A stretch of DNA of 14,507 nt from Solirubrobacterales bacterium (lineage in GTDB: Bacteria; Actinomycetota; Thermoleophilia; Solirubrobacterales; Solirubrobacteraceae). The notes beneath the pieces were generated by a model. It made no database searches and was not told where the DNA came from. It was given only the letters and a program-made list of their open reading frames with translations. A program made the translations under genes and the position numbers. Positions 1 through 7,524 of the stretch are shown one piece after another. Position 1 is the stretch's first letter. Each line of letters starts with the position of its first letter. The stretch lies in assembly GCA_003151895.1 (NCBI GenBank), contig PLYX01000106.1:1-14507 (forward strand), in the 5' to 3' direction.

Positions 1-157
1 GCTCGAGGTCCATCGAGTCGAGCACGCGGTCGGCCACCTCCTGGCCGACACGGAAAGCGCCAGACTGCCACAGCATGGCGTCCACCAGCGTCGTCTTGCC
101 ATGGTCGACGTGGGCGACGATCGCGACGTTGCGTATGTCTTCCCTGGGAACGAGCAC
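1..157 (-). CDS. typA: TypA/BipA ribosome-associated GTPase, N-terminal fragment
   Basis: This is the first 52 codons of a translational GTPase; the rest lies beyond the left edge. The reading frame gives NVAIVAHVDHGKTTLVDAML at residues 10-29. It contains the G1/P-loop AHVDHGKT (15-22) in the form typical of TypA/BipA, followed by LWQSGAFR and VADRVLDSMDLE, also typical of that family just before the switch I region. TypA/BipA binds the ribosome in a GTP-dependent way and is linked to ribosome assembly and growth under stress or cold. The GTG at 157 is chosen because it is the only start codon between an in-frame upstream TAG and the conserved block. No good Shine-Dalgarno is seen. A good promoter lies about 80 bases upstream. 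LepA or EF-G are less likely because their P-loop flanks differ. Confidence 0.9.
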   Translation of the reverse strand, partial: MLVPREDIRNVAIVAHVDHGKTTLVDAMLWQSGAFRVGQEVADRVLDSMDLE

Positions 158-240
158 GGGCGGACAGGCTAGAGACTCACCGCTTGTGAGAGCGATCCAA
201 GGTCGAGATGCCTATATGTAGTTTTTGTGATTTTTGCGAT

Positions 241-270
241 AGTATATACTAGATGTAGTCACTATGGCAA
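241..270 (-). promoter_or_regulatory. Probable sigma-70-type promoter of typA
   Basis: On the minus strand a -35 box TTGCCA (265-270) is followed by an 18-bp spacer and a -10 box TATACT (241-246), in an AT-rich stretch that stands out from the GC-rich surroundings. Transcription would start near 235, giving a 5' untranslated region of about 78 bases before the typA GTG. The -10 box lies inside the 12-bp perfect palindrome TAGTATATACTA (240-251), which could be a regulator site. Confidence 0.6.
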
Positions 271-277
271 AATTTTG

Positions 278-294
278 AAAAAGAGTTAACACTC
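278..294 (-). terminator. Weak candidate terminator after the aminotransferase gene
   Basis: About 18 bases past the aminotransferase stop, the minus strand reads GAGT-GTTA-ACTC followed by five T. This is a 4-bp stem with a T tract. The stem is short, so read-through into typA is possible. Confidence 0.3.
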
Positions 295-311
295 CGCGCA
301 GCACAGCTCCA

Positions 312-1745
312 CTACTTGCGCGCGGTCAGCGCCCGGCCCGCCATCCCCACGCCGAAGCGCAAGAACGCCCGGGGAATCCGCTCCGCGCGTGCGACGACCT
401 CTTCCAACGCGGCAGCGAAGCGCCGGATCTCCTGCTCCTCGACGACGAGCGCCGGCAGCGCCTTCACGACGTTCATGCGATGCCCCGCGACCTGGCAGAG
501 GATGCGGTGGTCGTGGAACAGGGGTCCGACGATCAGCTGGGAGAAGATGCCCGGCTGAGCGCGCTCGGCGGCGTTCCAGATGGAGCGGCGCGCGCCGCCC
601 TCCGGCGGCGGCCCGAATTCGATCGCCCACATGAGCCCCAAACCGCGCACGTCGGAGACAACCTCGTAGCGCTCGACGAGCGGCGTCGTCAATTCGAGCA
701 GCAGCGCGCCGAGGCGCTCGGCACGCGCCACGAGCCCCTCGGTGTCGAGCACGCGCAGCGTCGCCAGGGCGGCGGCGGCGGCGAGATCATTGCCGCCGAA
801 CGTGGAACCGTGGCGTACGGCGCGCTCCATCCCGTCGAACACGCCATCGAAGGCGGCGCGCGAGACCAGCACCGCGCCGACGGGCACAAGCCCGCCGGAG
901 AGCGCCTTCGACAGGCAAATCAGGTCTGGTTCGAGGCCCCAATGCTCCAGCGCCAGGAACCGCCCTGTGCGTCCGATGCCCGTCTGGACCTCGTCGCATA
1001 CGAACAACGCGCCCGCGTCGCGGCAGAGCCGCTGGGCGGCCGCCAGGTACCCGTCGGGGGGCAGGTTGACGCCCTTGCCCTGCACCGGCTCCACGACGAA
1101 CGCCGCCACCTCCCCACGCGCCGCCACATCCCCACGCGCCGCCACATCCCCACGCGCGAGCGCGCGCTCCAGCGCGTCCGCGTCGCCGAACGGGACCGCC
1201 TCGCAGCCCGGAACCAGCGGTCCGAAGCCCTCGCGGAAGATGGCATCCCCGTTGAGCGAGAGCGAGCCGAGCGTGAGGCCGTGGAAGGCGTGCTCGGCGT
1301 ACAGGATCCGCGAGCGACCGGTGGACGCCCGCGCGATCTTGATCGCCGCCTCGACCGCCTCGGTGCCGCTGTTGACGGGCACCATCGCGGCTACCGAGCC
1401 GGGGGCGCGCGCGAGCAGCTGCTCGGCGAGCACGCCGCTCAAGAGCGTCACCCCGAGCTGCGGCAGGTTGGCGGTGTTCGCGGCCATCGTGTCCCGCACG
1501 GCGGCGATCGCCTCGGGATGGTTGCGGCCGATCGCGAACACGCCGTAGCCGCTGAGCAGGTCGAGGTAGCGGTTGCCCTCGGAGTCGATCAGGTGGGCGC
1601 CCTCGCCTGCGACCCACGTCCTGTCCAACCCAAGGGTACGCACGATCCGCCCCAGCTGCGGGTTGAGATAGGCGTCGTTGAGCGCCATCTCCTCGCCGGT
1701 GCGGTGCGCAAGGATCTCGCGCACCGGCGGTGGGCTACTGGTCAT
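312..1745 (-). CDS. Class III PLP-dependent aminotransferase (acetylornithine/ornithine aminotransferase family)
   Basis: A 477-residue fold-type I PLP enzyme that moves an amino group between a substrate and a keto acid in the cytoplasm. Visible family marks are SGTEAVEAAIKIAR (126-139) for phosphate binding, HAFHG (152-156), DEVQTGIGRTG (251-261) with the Asp that contacts the PLP ring nitrogen, the Schiff-base Lys280 in LSKALSGG, and GSTFGGND (313-320). The long form, with an N-terminal segment before DSEGNRYLDLLSGYG and a C-terminal GHRMNVVKALPAL, resembles ornithine/putrescine-type members more than short ArgD. No arginine genes are adjacent, so the substrate cannot be named. Residues 198-215 are a perfect ARGDVA-type hexapeptide repeat from an 18-bp tandem repeat, probably a surface-loop expansion. 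The ATG at 1745 gives a normal family N-terminus, with only a poor Shine-Dalgarno. Confidence 0.88.
   Translation of the reverse strand: MTSSPPPVREILAHRTGEEMALNDAYLNPQLGRIVRTLGLDRTWVAGEGAHLIDSEGNRYLDLLSGYGVFAIGRNHPEAIAAVRDTMAANTANLPQLGVTLLSGVLAEQLLARAPGSVAAMVPVNSGTEAVEAAIKIARASTGRSRILYAEHAFHGLTLGSLSLNGDAIFREGFGPLVPGCEAVPFGDADALERALARGDVAARGDVAARGEVAAFVVEPVQGKGVNLPPDGYLAAAQRLCRDAGALFVCDEVQTGIGRTGRFLALEHWGLEPDLICLSKALSGGLVPVGAVLVSRAAFDGVFDGMERAVRHGSTFGGNDLAAAAALATLRVLDTEGLVARAERLGALLLELTTPLVERYEVVSDVRGLGLMWAIEFGPPPEGGARRSIWNAAERAQPGIFSQLIVGPLFHDHRILCQVAGHRMNVVKALPALVVEEQEIRRFAAALEEVVARAERIPRAFLRFGVGMAGRALTARK
1101..1154. repeat. 18-bp tandem repeat, three units, inside the aminotransferase gene
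   Basis: Three head-to-tail 18-bp units (CGCCGCCACMTCCCCACG, M = C or A) at 1101-1118, 1119-1136 and 1137-1154. The last two are identical and the first differs by one base. The unit length is a multiple of three, so it adds hexapeptides without breaking the frame. Confidence 0.95.
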
Positions 1746-1797
1746 ACGGCTAAGCGTACGACCAGTAGCGGCCTTGGAGGCATCAACAGGTTCACCC

Positions 1798-1827
1798 TAT
1801 ACACAACTTAGTCAACTAGTTAGTCAA
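1798..1827 (-). promoter_or_regulatory. Candidate promoter of the aminotransferase gene
   Basis: The minus strand carries TTGACT (1822-1827) as a possible -35 box, an 18-bp spacer, and TGTATA (1798-1803) as a -10 box. Both overlap the operator-like repeats, so a repressor bound there would block it. An alternative reading of the -10 as TATAGG gives a 20-bp spacer. The start site would be near 1791, about 45 bases before the ATG. Confidence 0.45.
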
Positions 1828-1925
1828 CTACTGTTACCCACGAACGAAGCACCTGCCATCCCGGATCTAGTCAACTGCTTAGTCAACTGCTGCTACCCCA
1901 CAAACAGCCATGCACCTGCAACCCG
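1808..1925. repeat. 59-bp imperfect tandem duplication with four MarR-like operator sites
   Basis: Two units of about 59 bp (about 1808-1866 and 1867-1925) share a pair of AGTCAACT boxes, then TGYTACCC, then ACCTGC at matching places. The four boxes are TTAGTCAACTA (1808), TTAGTCAACTA (1820), CTAGTCAACTG (1867) and TTAGTCAACTG (1879). They are 12 bp apart within each pair. Each is a TTAGT-CA-ACTAA-like imperfect dyad, the shape of many MarR-family operators. They lie directly upstream of the aminotransferase and after the helicase stop. The duplication is seen directly; the regulator is inferred. Confidence 0.75.
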
Positions 1926-1932
1926 CTTTGTT

Positions 1933-3162
<1,230 letters not shown>

Positions 3163-3184
3163 GTTGTTGTGGTGCTCCTTTATC

Positions 3185-3200
3185 GCGACCCTGTGGTCGC
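3185..3200 (-). promoter_or_regulatory. 5' leader hairpin next to the helicase ribosome binding site
   Basis: A perfect 6-bp stem (GCGACC/GGTCGC) with a 4-base loop lies four bases upstream of the AAGGAG Shine-Dalgarno of the helicase gene on the minus strand. Its position fits control of translation initiation or mRNA stability. There is no T tract, so it is not a normal terminator. Confidence 0.4.
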
Positions 3201-3268
3201 TACGAGAATGGAGATTCGACTGGCCCCATCCGCGCCCCTACAGAGCACCAACAAAGACAAGAACCTCG

Positions 3269-3288
3269 CGGACGACATTTGTCGTCCG
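3269..3288. promoter_or_regulatory. 20-bp palindrome between the desaturase and helicase genes
   Basis: CGGACGACA and its exact reverse complement are separated by two bases. It lies 20 bases past the desaturase stop and about 107 bases before the helicase start. It could be an operator for a dimeric regulator of the helicase or a hairpin that ends the desaturase message. No T tract follows on either strand. Confidence 0.45.
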
Positions 3289-3307
3289 TGCCTGCACCGT
3301 AGCAGCC

Positions 3308-4309
3308 TCAGGCAGCGAAGCTCTTGGTGGCGCGGCGCTCGGGAGCAACACGCACGACATCCCATGCCAGGCCAAGGCGCTCCATGCCGCGGATCACAAG
3401 CGCAGAGATGTCGAGCTGGCGCAGACCGAAACCGTGGAACGCAGACGTGGGAAAAGCGTGGTGGTTGTTATGCCACGCCTCGCCAAGCGAGAAGGGCGCG
3501 AGCCAGGCAAGGTTGCGCGAGTGGTCGCCGGTGTCATAGGTGTGACGGCCGAAGAAGTGGCAGAGCGAGTTGATCGAGTAGGTGACGTGGTGCAGCACGA
3601 GCATTCGCACGGCGCCACCCCACAAGAGGCCGGTGAGGCCGGCGGTGAGGGTGCCCCCGATCAGATAGCCGAGGCCGAAGGCGGCGGCCAACCCGCCGAT
3701 CGCCCACACGAAGAACGTCTTGTCTACAAACGAGACGACCGGGTCTGCGATCAGGTCGGGGGCGTAGCGTTCGCGATGGCCCCGCGCCGTGTGGATGAAC
3801 AGCCAGCCGACGTGTGCGTGGGCCAAGCCGCGCAGGATGCCGCGCAGGCCGGTGCCGTGGTCGACGTGCGGGCTGTGGGGGTCGCCCTCGCGATCGGAGA
3901 AGGCGTGGTGCTTGCGGTGGTCTGCGACCCACGAGATGACGGGACCCTCGACCGCGGCCGAGCCGAGCACGGCGAAGACGAATCGAACGGCGGGGTATGT
4001 CTTGAACGATCGGTGGGTAAAGAGGCGATGGAAGCCGACTGTGATGCCGAGCCCGGTGAGGAGGTACATGATCGCGAACACGAGCACGTCGTAGCCGTGA
4101 AGCAAGCCGTCCCACAGCTGCCAGCCGGCGAAGCCGAGTGCGACGATGGGGCCAACGGTGATGAGCCCCGTGAGAAAGCGGTCGAGGTTCTCGTACGCGA
4201 CGGGCTGGACGTCCTCGGGCGTGGGACCGTCGGCTGCGGGACTCTGGACCTGGGCGTCGTCAGAATCCGGCCGGGGGGCTGCGGGGCGCTGGATAGAATG
4301 GGTGCTCAT
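3308..4309 (-). CDS. Membrane fatty acid desaturase, delta-9 stearoyl-CoA desaturase family
   Basis: A 333-residue di-iron membrane enzyme that puts a cis double bond into saturated acyl chains (acyl-CoA or lipid-bound) using O2 and electrons from a redox partner. The three His boxes of the family are present: HRLFTH (94-99), HRKHH (131-135) and HNNHH (280-284). Hydrophobic segments near 47-68, 75-93, 107-125 and 195-232 fit the usual four-helix layout, and the first 40 residues are a Pro/Asp-rich cytoplasmic tail. The ATG at 4309 gives the normal length. A longer in-frame start at 4522 would run into the divergent synthase gene and is rejected. The neighbouring divergent cyclopropane synthase uses unsaturated chains as substrate, so the two probably act in series on membrane lipids. 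No desaturase reductase is nearby. Confidence 0.92.
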   Translation of the reverse strand: MSTHSIQRPAAPRPDSDDAQVQSPAADGPTPEDVQPVAYENLDRFLTGLITVGPIVALGFAGWQLWDGLLHGYDVLVFAIMYLLTGLGITVGFHRLFTHRSFKTYPAVRFVFAVLGSAAVEGPVISWVADHRKHHAFSDREGDPHSPHVDHGTGLRGILRGLAHAHVGWLFIHTARGHRERYAPDLIADPVVSFVDKTFFVWAIGGLAAAFGLGYLIGGTLTAGLTGLLWGGAVRMLVLHHVTYSINSLCHFFGRHTYDTGDHSRNLAWLAPFSLGEAWHNNHHAFPTSAFHGFGLRQLDISALVIRGMERLGLAWDVVRVAPERRATKSFAA

Positions 4310-4415
4310 CGGTGTGCTCGCCGTTGGACGGTAGCAGGCCGGGACGACGTGAAGAGACACTGCGCAACCTGCCAATACCCTTTTAACACAATGCAAAACA
4401 CGGGCTGGAGAGCCA
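4310..4415. other. Divergent intergenic region between desaturase and cyclopropane synthase
   Basis: These 106 bp must hold the start signals for both lipid genes. The AT-rich core TACCCTTTTAACACAATGCA (4377-4396) is the likely promoter area, but no -35/-10 pair is good enough to call on either strand. GGAG at 4407-4410 is a clear Shine-Dalgarno five bases before the synthase ATG. Confidence 0.5.
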
Positions 4416-5654
4416 ATGCCCCTCGCGAAGACTGACCCGTTGCGTCGCGAGCTCGCGACGGCGCTCCCCGAGCGCCACTTCACGGTGCGCTTCTGGGACG
4501 GCACGGTGCTGCCGTCCACCAATGAGAACGGGCGGGATGGGCAGGGGCCAAGTCAAGGCCCGACTTTCACCGTGCGCTCCCCCAAGGCGGTGGCCCACGT
4601 GGTGCGTGCTCCGGGCGAGCTCGGGCTGGGCAGGGCGTACGTGGCGGGCGAGCTTGAGGTGGACGATCTAGACCGCGTGATCGAGCTGATCGACACCTTC
4701 CAGGAGCCCAATCTCGACAGGGCGGCACGGGCGCGTCTTGCGATCGCGGCGGTGAGGGCGTGCGGGCTGACGATCCCGCCGCGAGCGCCGAAGGGTGAGC
4801 TGAGGCCGCGGGGACGCACCCACAGCAAGGAGCGCGACGCGAGGGCGGTGCGCCACCACTACGACGTGTCGAACGAGTTCTTCGAGCTGTTTCTCGACGA
4901 GTCGATGACCTATAGCTGCGCGATCTTCTCGCGCGGTGCCACGACGCTGGAGGAGGCGCAGTACGCGAAGCTCGACCTCGTGTGCGAGAAGCTCGCGCTC
5001 AAAGAGGGCGAGCGCGTGCTCGACATGGGCTGCGGGTGGGGAGCGTTCGCGATCCACGCGGCGAAGAACCATGGGGTGCGGCTGGTTGGGATCACGCTCT
5101 CCCTTCCCCAGGCGCAACTCGCACGCCGCCGGGTGGCCGAAGCCGGGTTGAGCGACAGAGTGGAGATACGGGTGGCCGACTACAGGGACCTGTCCGGCGA
5201 GCGGTTCGACGCGATCGCGAGCATCGGCATGGTGGAGCACGTCGGCGAGAGTCACATCGACGTGTACGCGAGGAAACTGGCGGAACTGCTCGCCCCGGAC
5301 GGGAGGCTGCTCAACCACGGCATCGCCCGCCTCACTCATGGGATCGACGAGCCGGGAGCGTTTACGCAGCGCTACGTGTTCCCCGACGCCGCCCCGCTTC
5401 ATCTCTCGCGAGTGCAGCTCGCGCTCGAGCGCGCGGGCTTCGTGACAGAGCACGTCGAGGGGTTCGCCCAGGACTACTACGACACGCTCAGCGAGTGGAT
5501 CGCCCGCCTGGACTCAAACCGCGAGCGGGCCGAGCAACTTGCGGGCAGCGAGCGGCTGCGGGTGTGGCGGCTCTACCTGCGCTCGGCCCGGAACATCTTC
5601 AAGGTGCAGTTCGTGTCGATCTACCAGACGCTGGCGCGGCTGCGGCAGGCATAG
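4416..5654 (+). CDS. cfa: Cyclopropane-fatty-acyl-phospholipid synthase family methyltransferase
   Basis: A 412-residue SAM-dependent enzyme that adds a methylene (or methyl) group across the cis double bond of unsaturated phospholipid acyl chains at the inner membrane face. The N-terminal lipid-binding region (about 1-130) precedes HHYDVSNEFFELFLD (147-161) and MTYSCAIF (164-171), hallmarks of the family. The SAM motif VLDMGCGWGAFA is at 201-212, EHVG at 274-277 and YVFPDA at 320-325. Length is near that of E. coli Cfa. The ATG at 4416 has GGAG five bases upstream. It is the only complete plus-strand gene here and is divergent from the desaturase that could supply its substrate. Its last 56 bases overlap the convergent cyclase gene. 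A mycolic-acid-type modification or 10-methyl branching is possible but not shown. Confidence 0.92.
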   Translation: MPLAKTDPLRRELATALPERHFTVRFWDGTVLPSTNENGRDGQGPSQGPTFTVRSPKAVAHVVRAPGELGLGRAYVAGELEVDDLDRVIELIDTFQEPNLDRAARARLAIAAVRACGLTIPPRAPKGELRPRGRTHSKERDARAVRHHYDVSNEFFELFLDESMTYSCAIFSRGATTLEEAQYAKLDLVCEKLALKEGERVLDMGCGWGAFAIHAAKNHGVRLVGITLSLPQAQLARRRVAEAGLSDRVEIRVADYRDLSGERFDAIASIGMVEHVGESHIDVYARKLAELLAPDGRLLNHGIARLTHGIDEPGAFTQRYVFPDAAPLHLSRVQLALERAGFVTEHVEGFAQDYYDTLSEWIARLDSNRERAEQLAGSERLRVWRLYLRSARNIFKVQFVSIYQTLARLRQA

Positions 5655-6951
5655 TCAGACCGGAAGCGGCGACCTCGGAGCGGTTGCGACCCGCGGCCTT
5701 CGCGGCGTAGAGCGCGCGGTCGGCGCCGAGCATCGCGCCGCGCCGGTCGATGCCGAGCGACGCGATGCCGATGCTCACCGTCACCTCGCCGCCGGTCATC
5801 TCCAGCACGGCGGCGCGGACCTGCTCGGCGACCAGGCCGGCCTCGGCCTGCGTGCACACCGGCAGCAGGACGGTGAACTCGTCGCCGCCGATGCGCGCGA
5901 CCAAGTCACCGGCGCGAACCGCTCCGCGGATCGCCTGCCCGAGCCGGCGCAGCAGCGCGTCCCCGGCCTCGTGGCCCTGAGCGTCGTTGAACACCTTGAA
6001 CTCGTCTACGTCGATCACGAGCAGCGCGTTACATTGCTCGGGGCGCCGGCTCAGCGCGATCATGTGGTCGTCGAACGCGCGGCGGTTCGGCAGCGCGGTC
6101 AGCGGGTCGCGGTAGGCCAGGTAGCGATACTCGGCGGCCCGCCGTGCGTAGCGTCGAGCGACCTCACTCGTGTCGTCGATCGCGGCGGCGAGGCGCTCGT
6201 CCTCCCGGGTGCTCGTGGACCCCGGCGGGGCCGGATGCGTGTCGGCGCGACTGGAGCGCTGCGCCATTGTCGGCGGCAGCTCTTGGGGCGGGCCGTGCAG
6301 CAGCAGCTCGACCGAGTCGAGCACGGCGGCGGCGTCGGGCACCCACGGATAGGGCGCGTCACGCCACGCCGGCGGAACGCCGTTGCCGCCGAACATGATC
6401 CGGCACATTGGGTGAGCGTCATGGATCGCGACGATCGCCGCGGCGAGATGGGGTGCGTCGCGATCCTGCGTGGAGGTCAGTCCCGTCACGACCGGCGCAT
6501 GGTCGACGACGAACGCTCCCAGCGCGCCTGCTGGAACATCCGCCCCGAGGTAGAGCACATCGAAGCCCGCGCCCTCCAGCACGTCGGCGACCATCCGCAG
6601 CCCCAGCACCTGCGCCTGTCCCTCGACGGCGGCGAGCACGACGCGCTCGCGCGAGCGCGGCGGCGCGATCTGCAACTGCTCCTGGAGAGGCAGCAGCGCC
6701 CGATAGCTGAGGACCGTCGCCACGTGCTCGTCGGCGATCGTCAGCTCTCCCTGCTCCCACAGCTCCCCGATCTGCTCCATCGCGGCCGCGATCACTCGGA
6801 CCTGGATCGTCGTCGGAGCAACACCGGCGACGAGCGCCTCCGCGACGAGCGCCTCCGCCGCCGGCGCGTCGGCAGCGCACAGCGCCGCGCGATAGCGCTC
6901 GGTAAGCGCGACGAGCCGGCGATCGCTCGCCCGCCGCGACTGCTCGCTCAC
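5599..6951 (-). CDS. Diguanylate cyclase with N-terminal CarH-like B12-binding module
   Basis: A 450-residue cytoplasmic protein that should make cyclic-di-GMP from two GTP. Residues about 11-95 match the helical cobalamin-binding cap and keep Trp65-x9-Glu75-His76, the motif that in CarH photoreceptors surrounds the adenosyl group. Residues about 103-222 match the Rossmann-like B12 domain (AGFDVLYLGADVP, GLTST, FGGNGVP). However, the lower-ligand motif (D/E)xHxxG reads QAQVLG (112-117), with Gln in place of His. A linker follows, then the GGDEF domain: RDPLTALPNR (281-290), Asp314, inhibitory-site RAGD (346-349), catalytic GGDEF (355-359) and DRALYAAKAAGRNR (411-424). EALVA is duplicated at 33-42 by a 15-bp repeat. 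The GTG at 6951 is chosen because it overlaps the stop of a leader ORF (GTGA) and starts just before the domain. A TTG at 7089 is less likely. The sensor may respond to light or cobalamin, or have lost B12. Confidence 0.85.
   Translation of the reverse strand: MSEQSRRASDRRLVALTERYRAALCAADAPAAEALVAEALVAGVAPTTIQVRVIAAAMEQIGELWEQGELTIADEHVATVLSYRALLPLQEQLQIAPPRSRERVVLAAVEGQAQVLGLRMVADVLEGAGFDVLYLGADVPAGALGAFVVDHAPVVTGLTSTQDRDAPHLAAAIVAIHDAHPMCRIMFGGNGVPPAWRDAPYPWVPDAAAVLDSVELLLHGPPQELPPTMAQRSSRADTHPAPPGSTSTREDERLAAAIDDTSEVARRYARRAAEYRYLAYRDPLTALPNRRAFDDHMIALSRRPEQCNALLVIDVDEFKVFNDAQGHEAGDALLRRLGQAIRGAVRAGDLVARIGGDEFTVLLPVCTQAEAGLVAEQVRAAVLEMTGGEVTVSIGIASLGIDRRGAMLGADRALYAAKAAGRNRSEVAASGLTMPAAAAPASGRSTRTAP
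6827..6856. repeat. 15-bp perfect tandem repeat in the cyclase gene
   Basis: Two identical units GCGACGAGCGCCTCC (6827-6841, 6842-6856) encode the duplicated EALVA pentapeptide in the first helices of the B12-like cap. Confidence 0.95.
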
Positions 6952-7055
6952 CGGCCCGGACCCGCGGCGATGGGACGCCGCCGCTCCCCGTCTGGCGCCC
7001 AAGCCACGCATACGACGACACGGCGGTGCGATGCGGCACCTGCTCCCGACTCCAT
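6948..7055 (-). CDS. Candidate 35-codon leader peptide overlapping the cyclase start
   Basis: A short ORF starts at ATG 7055 (MESGAGAASHRRVVVCVAWA...) and stops at TGA 6948-6950, sharing GTGA with the start of the cyclase. It has the best Shine-Dalgarno of the region, GGAGG at 7062-7066 with a 6-base spacing, whereas the cyclase GTG has none. Ribosomes finishing this ORF could re-initiate on the cyclase, so it may set the translation level. The peptide has no recognised family and is rich in Arg, Gly and Ala. Chance is possible in GC-rich DNA, but the good ribosome site plus exact overlap favour a real leader. Confidence 0.45.
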   Translation of the reverse strand: MESGAGAASHRRVVVCVAWAPDGERRRPIAAGPGR

Positions 7056-7130
7056 AAGCGGCCTCCAAGCACTCGACCTGGCCCGTCAAGCTTATCGATA
7101 CACCGGAAGTCCGGGTCAGGGGACGAACAT

Positions 7131-7165
7131 CGCCGGTGCCGCAGACGCCGACCGGCGAAGGCCGG
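7131..7165 (-). terminator. GC-rich hairpins after the glutaredoxin-like gene
   Basis: CGCCGGT (7131-7137) pairs exactly with ACCGGCG (7151-7157) around a 13-base loop. An alternative hairpin CCGGC-GAAG-GCCGG lies at 7152-7165. They start a few bases past the stop at 7168. No T tract follows, so this is at best a non-canonical terminator for the vapBC-grx operon. The rest of the 112-bp gap up to 7055 holds only a weak promoter-like pair for the leader ORF (CTGACC, 17 bp, GATAAG on the minus strand). Confidence 0.3.
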
Positions 7166-7167
7166 CC

Positions 7168-7524
7168 TCAGCTTGCGGCGACGGGCGCGGCCGAGGGATT
7201 TGTCTCGGCCCAACGCACGATCGCGCCAGAGCCGGTGATGACGCTGCCGTCGTCGAGCACGAGGATCGGCACGGCACGCTGCCCACTCAGCCGCTCCACC
7301 TCCACACGGTCGCGGGCGCGCGCGGGCCAGGTCCAGAACTTCATGGCGCCGCCCTTGACGGTCTTGCGCTCATAGCTGTGACCAGCGTCGTCGAGCGCCT
7401 TGGCTGCCCTTCCGCACGGATGGGCTATCGGCGCAGGCAGGCCGCCGAACGATGTGCCGCTTGGACAGACGTAGAGGACCACCGGGTCATCATACGCGGG
7501 GCCGCAAGATCGCTGGGTGCTCAC
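7168..7524 (-). CDS. Small glutaredoxin/GST-N-like thioredoxin-fold protein
   Basis: A 118-residue single-domain protein with the look of a glutaredoxin or glutathione-transferase N-terminal domain: strand VVLYVC (15-20), HPCGRAAKALDDAGHSYE (35-52) with a single N-terminal active-site-like Cys37, then AVPILVLDDGSVITGSGAI (84-102) with the expected cis-Pro86. There is no CxxC pair, so a monothiol redox or ligand-binding role is more likely than disulfide reduction; Cys20 is a second nearby Cys. The GTG at 7524 overlaps the TGA of the upstream PIN toxin gene as GTGA, so translation is probably coupled. Family knowledge supports thiol chemistry. Its role next to a toxin-antitoxin pair is unknown. 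The fold call is fairly safe; the function is not. Confidence 0.75.
   Translation of the reverse strand: MSTQRSCGPAYDDPVVLYVCPSGTSFGGLPAPIAHPCGRAAKALDDAGHSYERKTVKGGAMKFWTWPARARDRVEVERLSGQRAVPILVLDDGSVITGSGAIVRWAETNPSAAPVAAS

Noticed and set aside
480..1811. 443-codon plus-strand frame
   Set aside because: Antisense to the aminotransferase, with low-complexity translation and no family features.
1808..1925. CRISPR-like array
   Set aside because: Only two long imperfect units with internal 12-bp duplications; no uniform repeats, no spacers and no cas genes.
4310..4522. N-terminal extension of the desaturase to an upstream start at 4522
   Set aside because: It would overlap over 100 bases of the divergent synthase gene and adds a non-conserved segment; ATG 4309 gives the family length.
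6952..7089. N-terminal extension of the cyclase to TTG 7089
   Set aside because: The added residues are Arg/Cys-rich without domain character and lack a ribosome site, while GTG 6951 overlaps the leader ORF stop.
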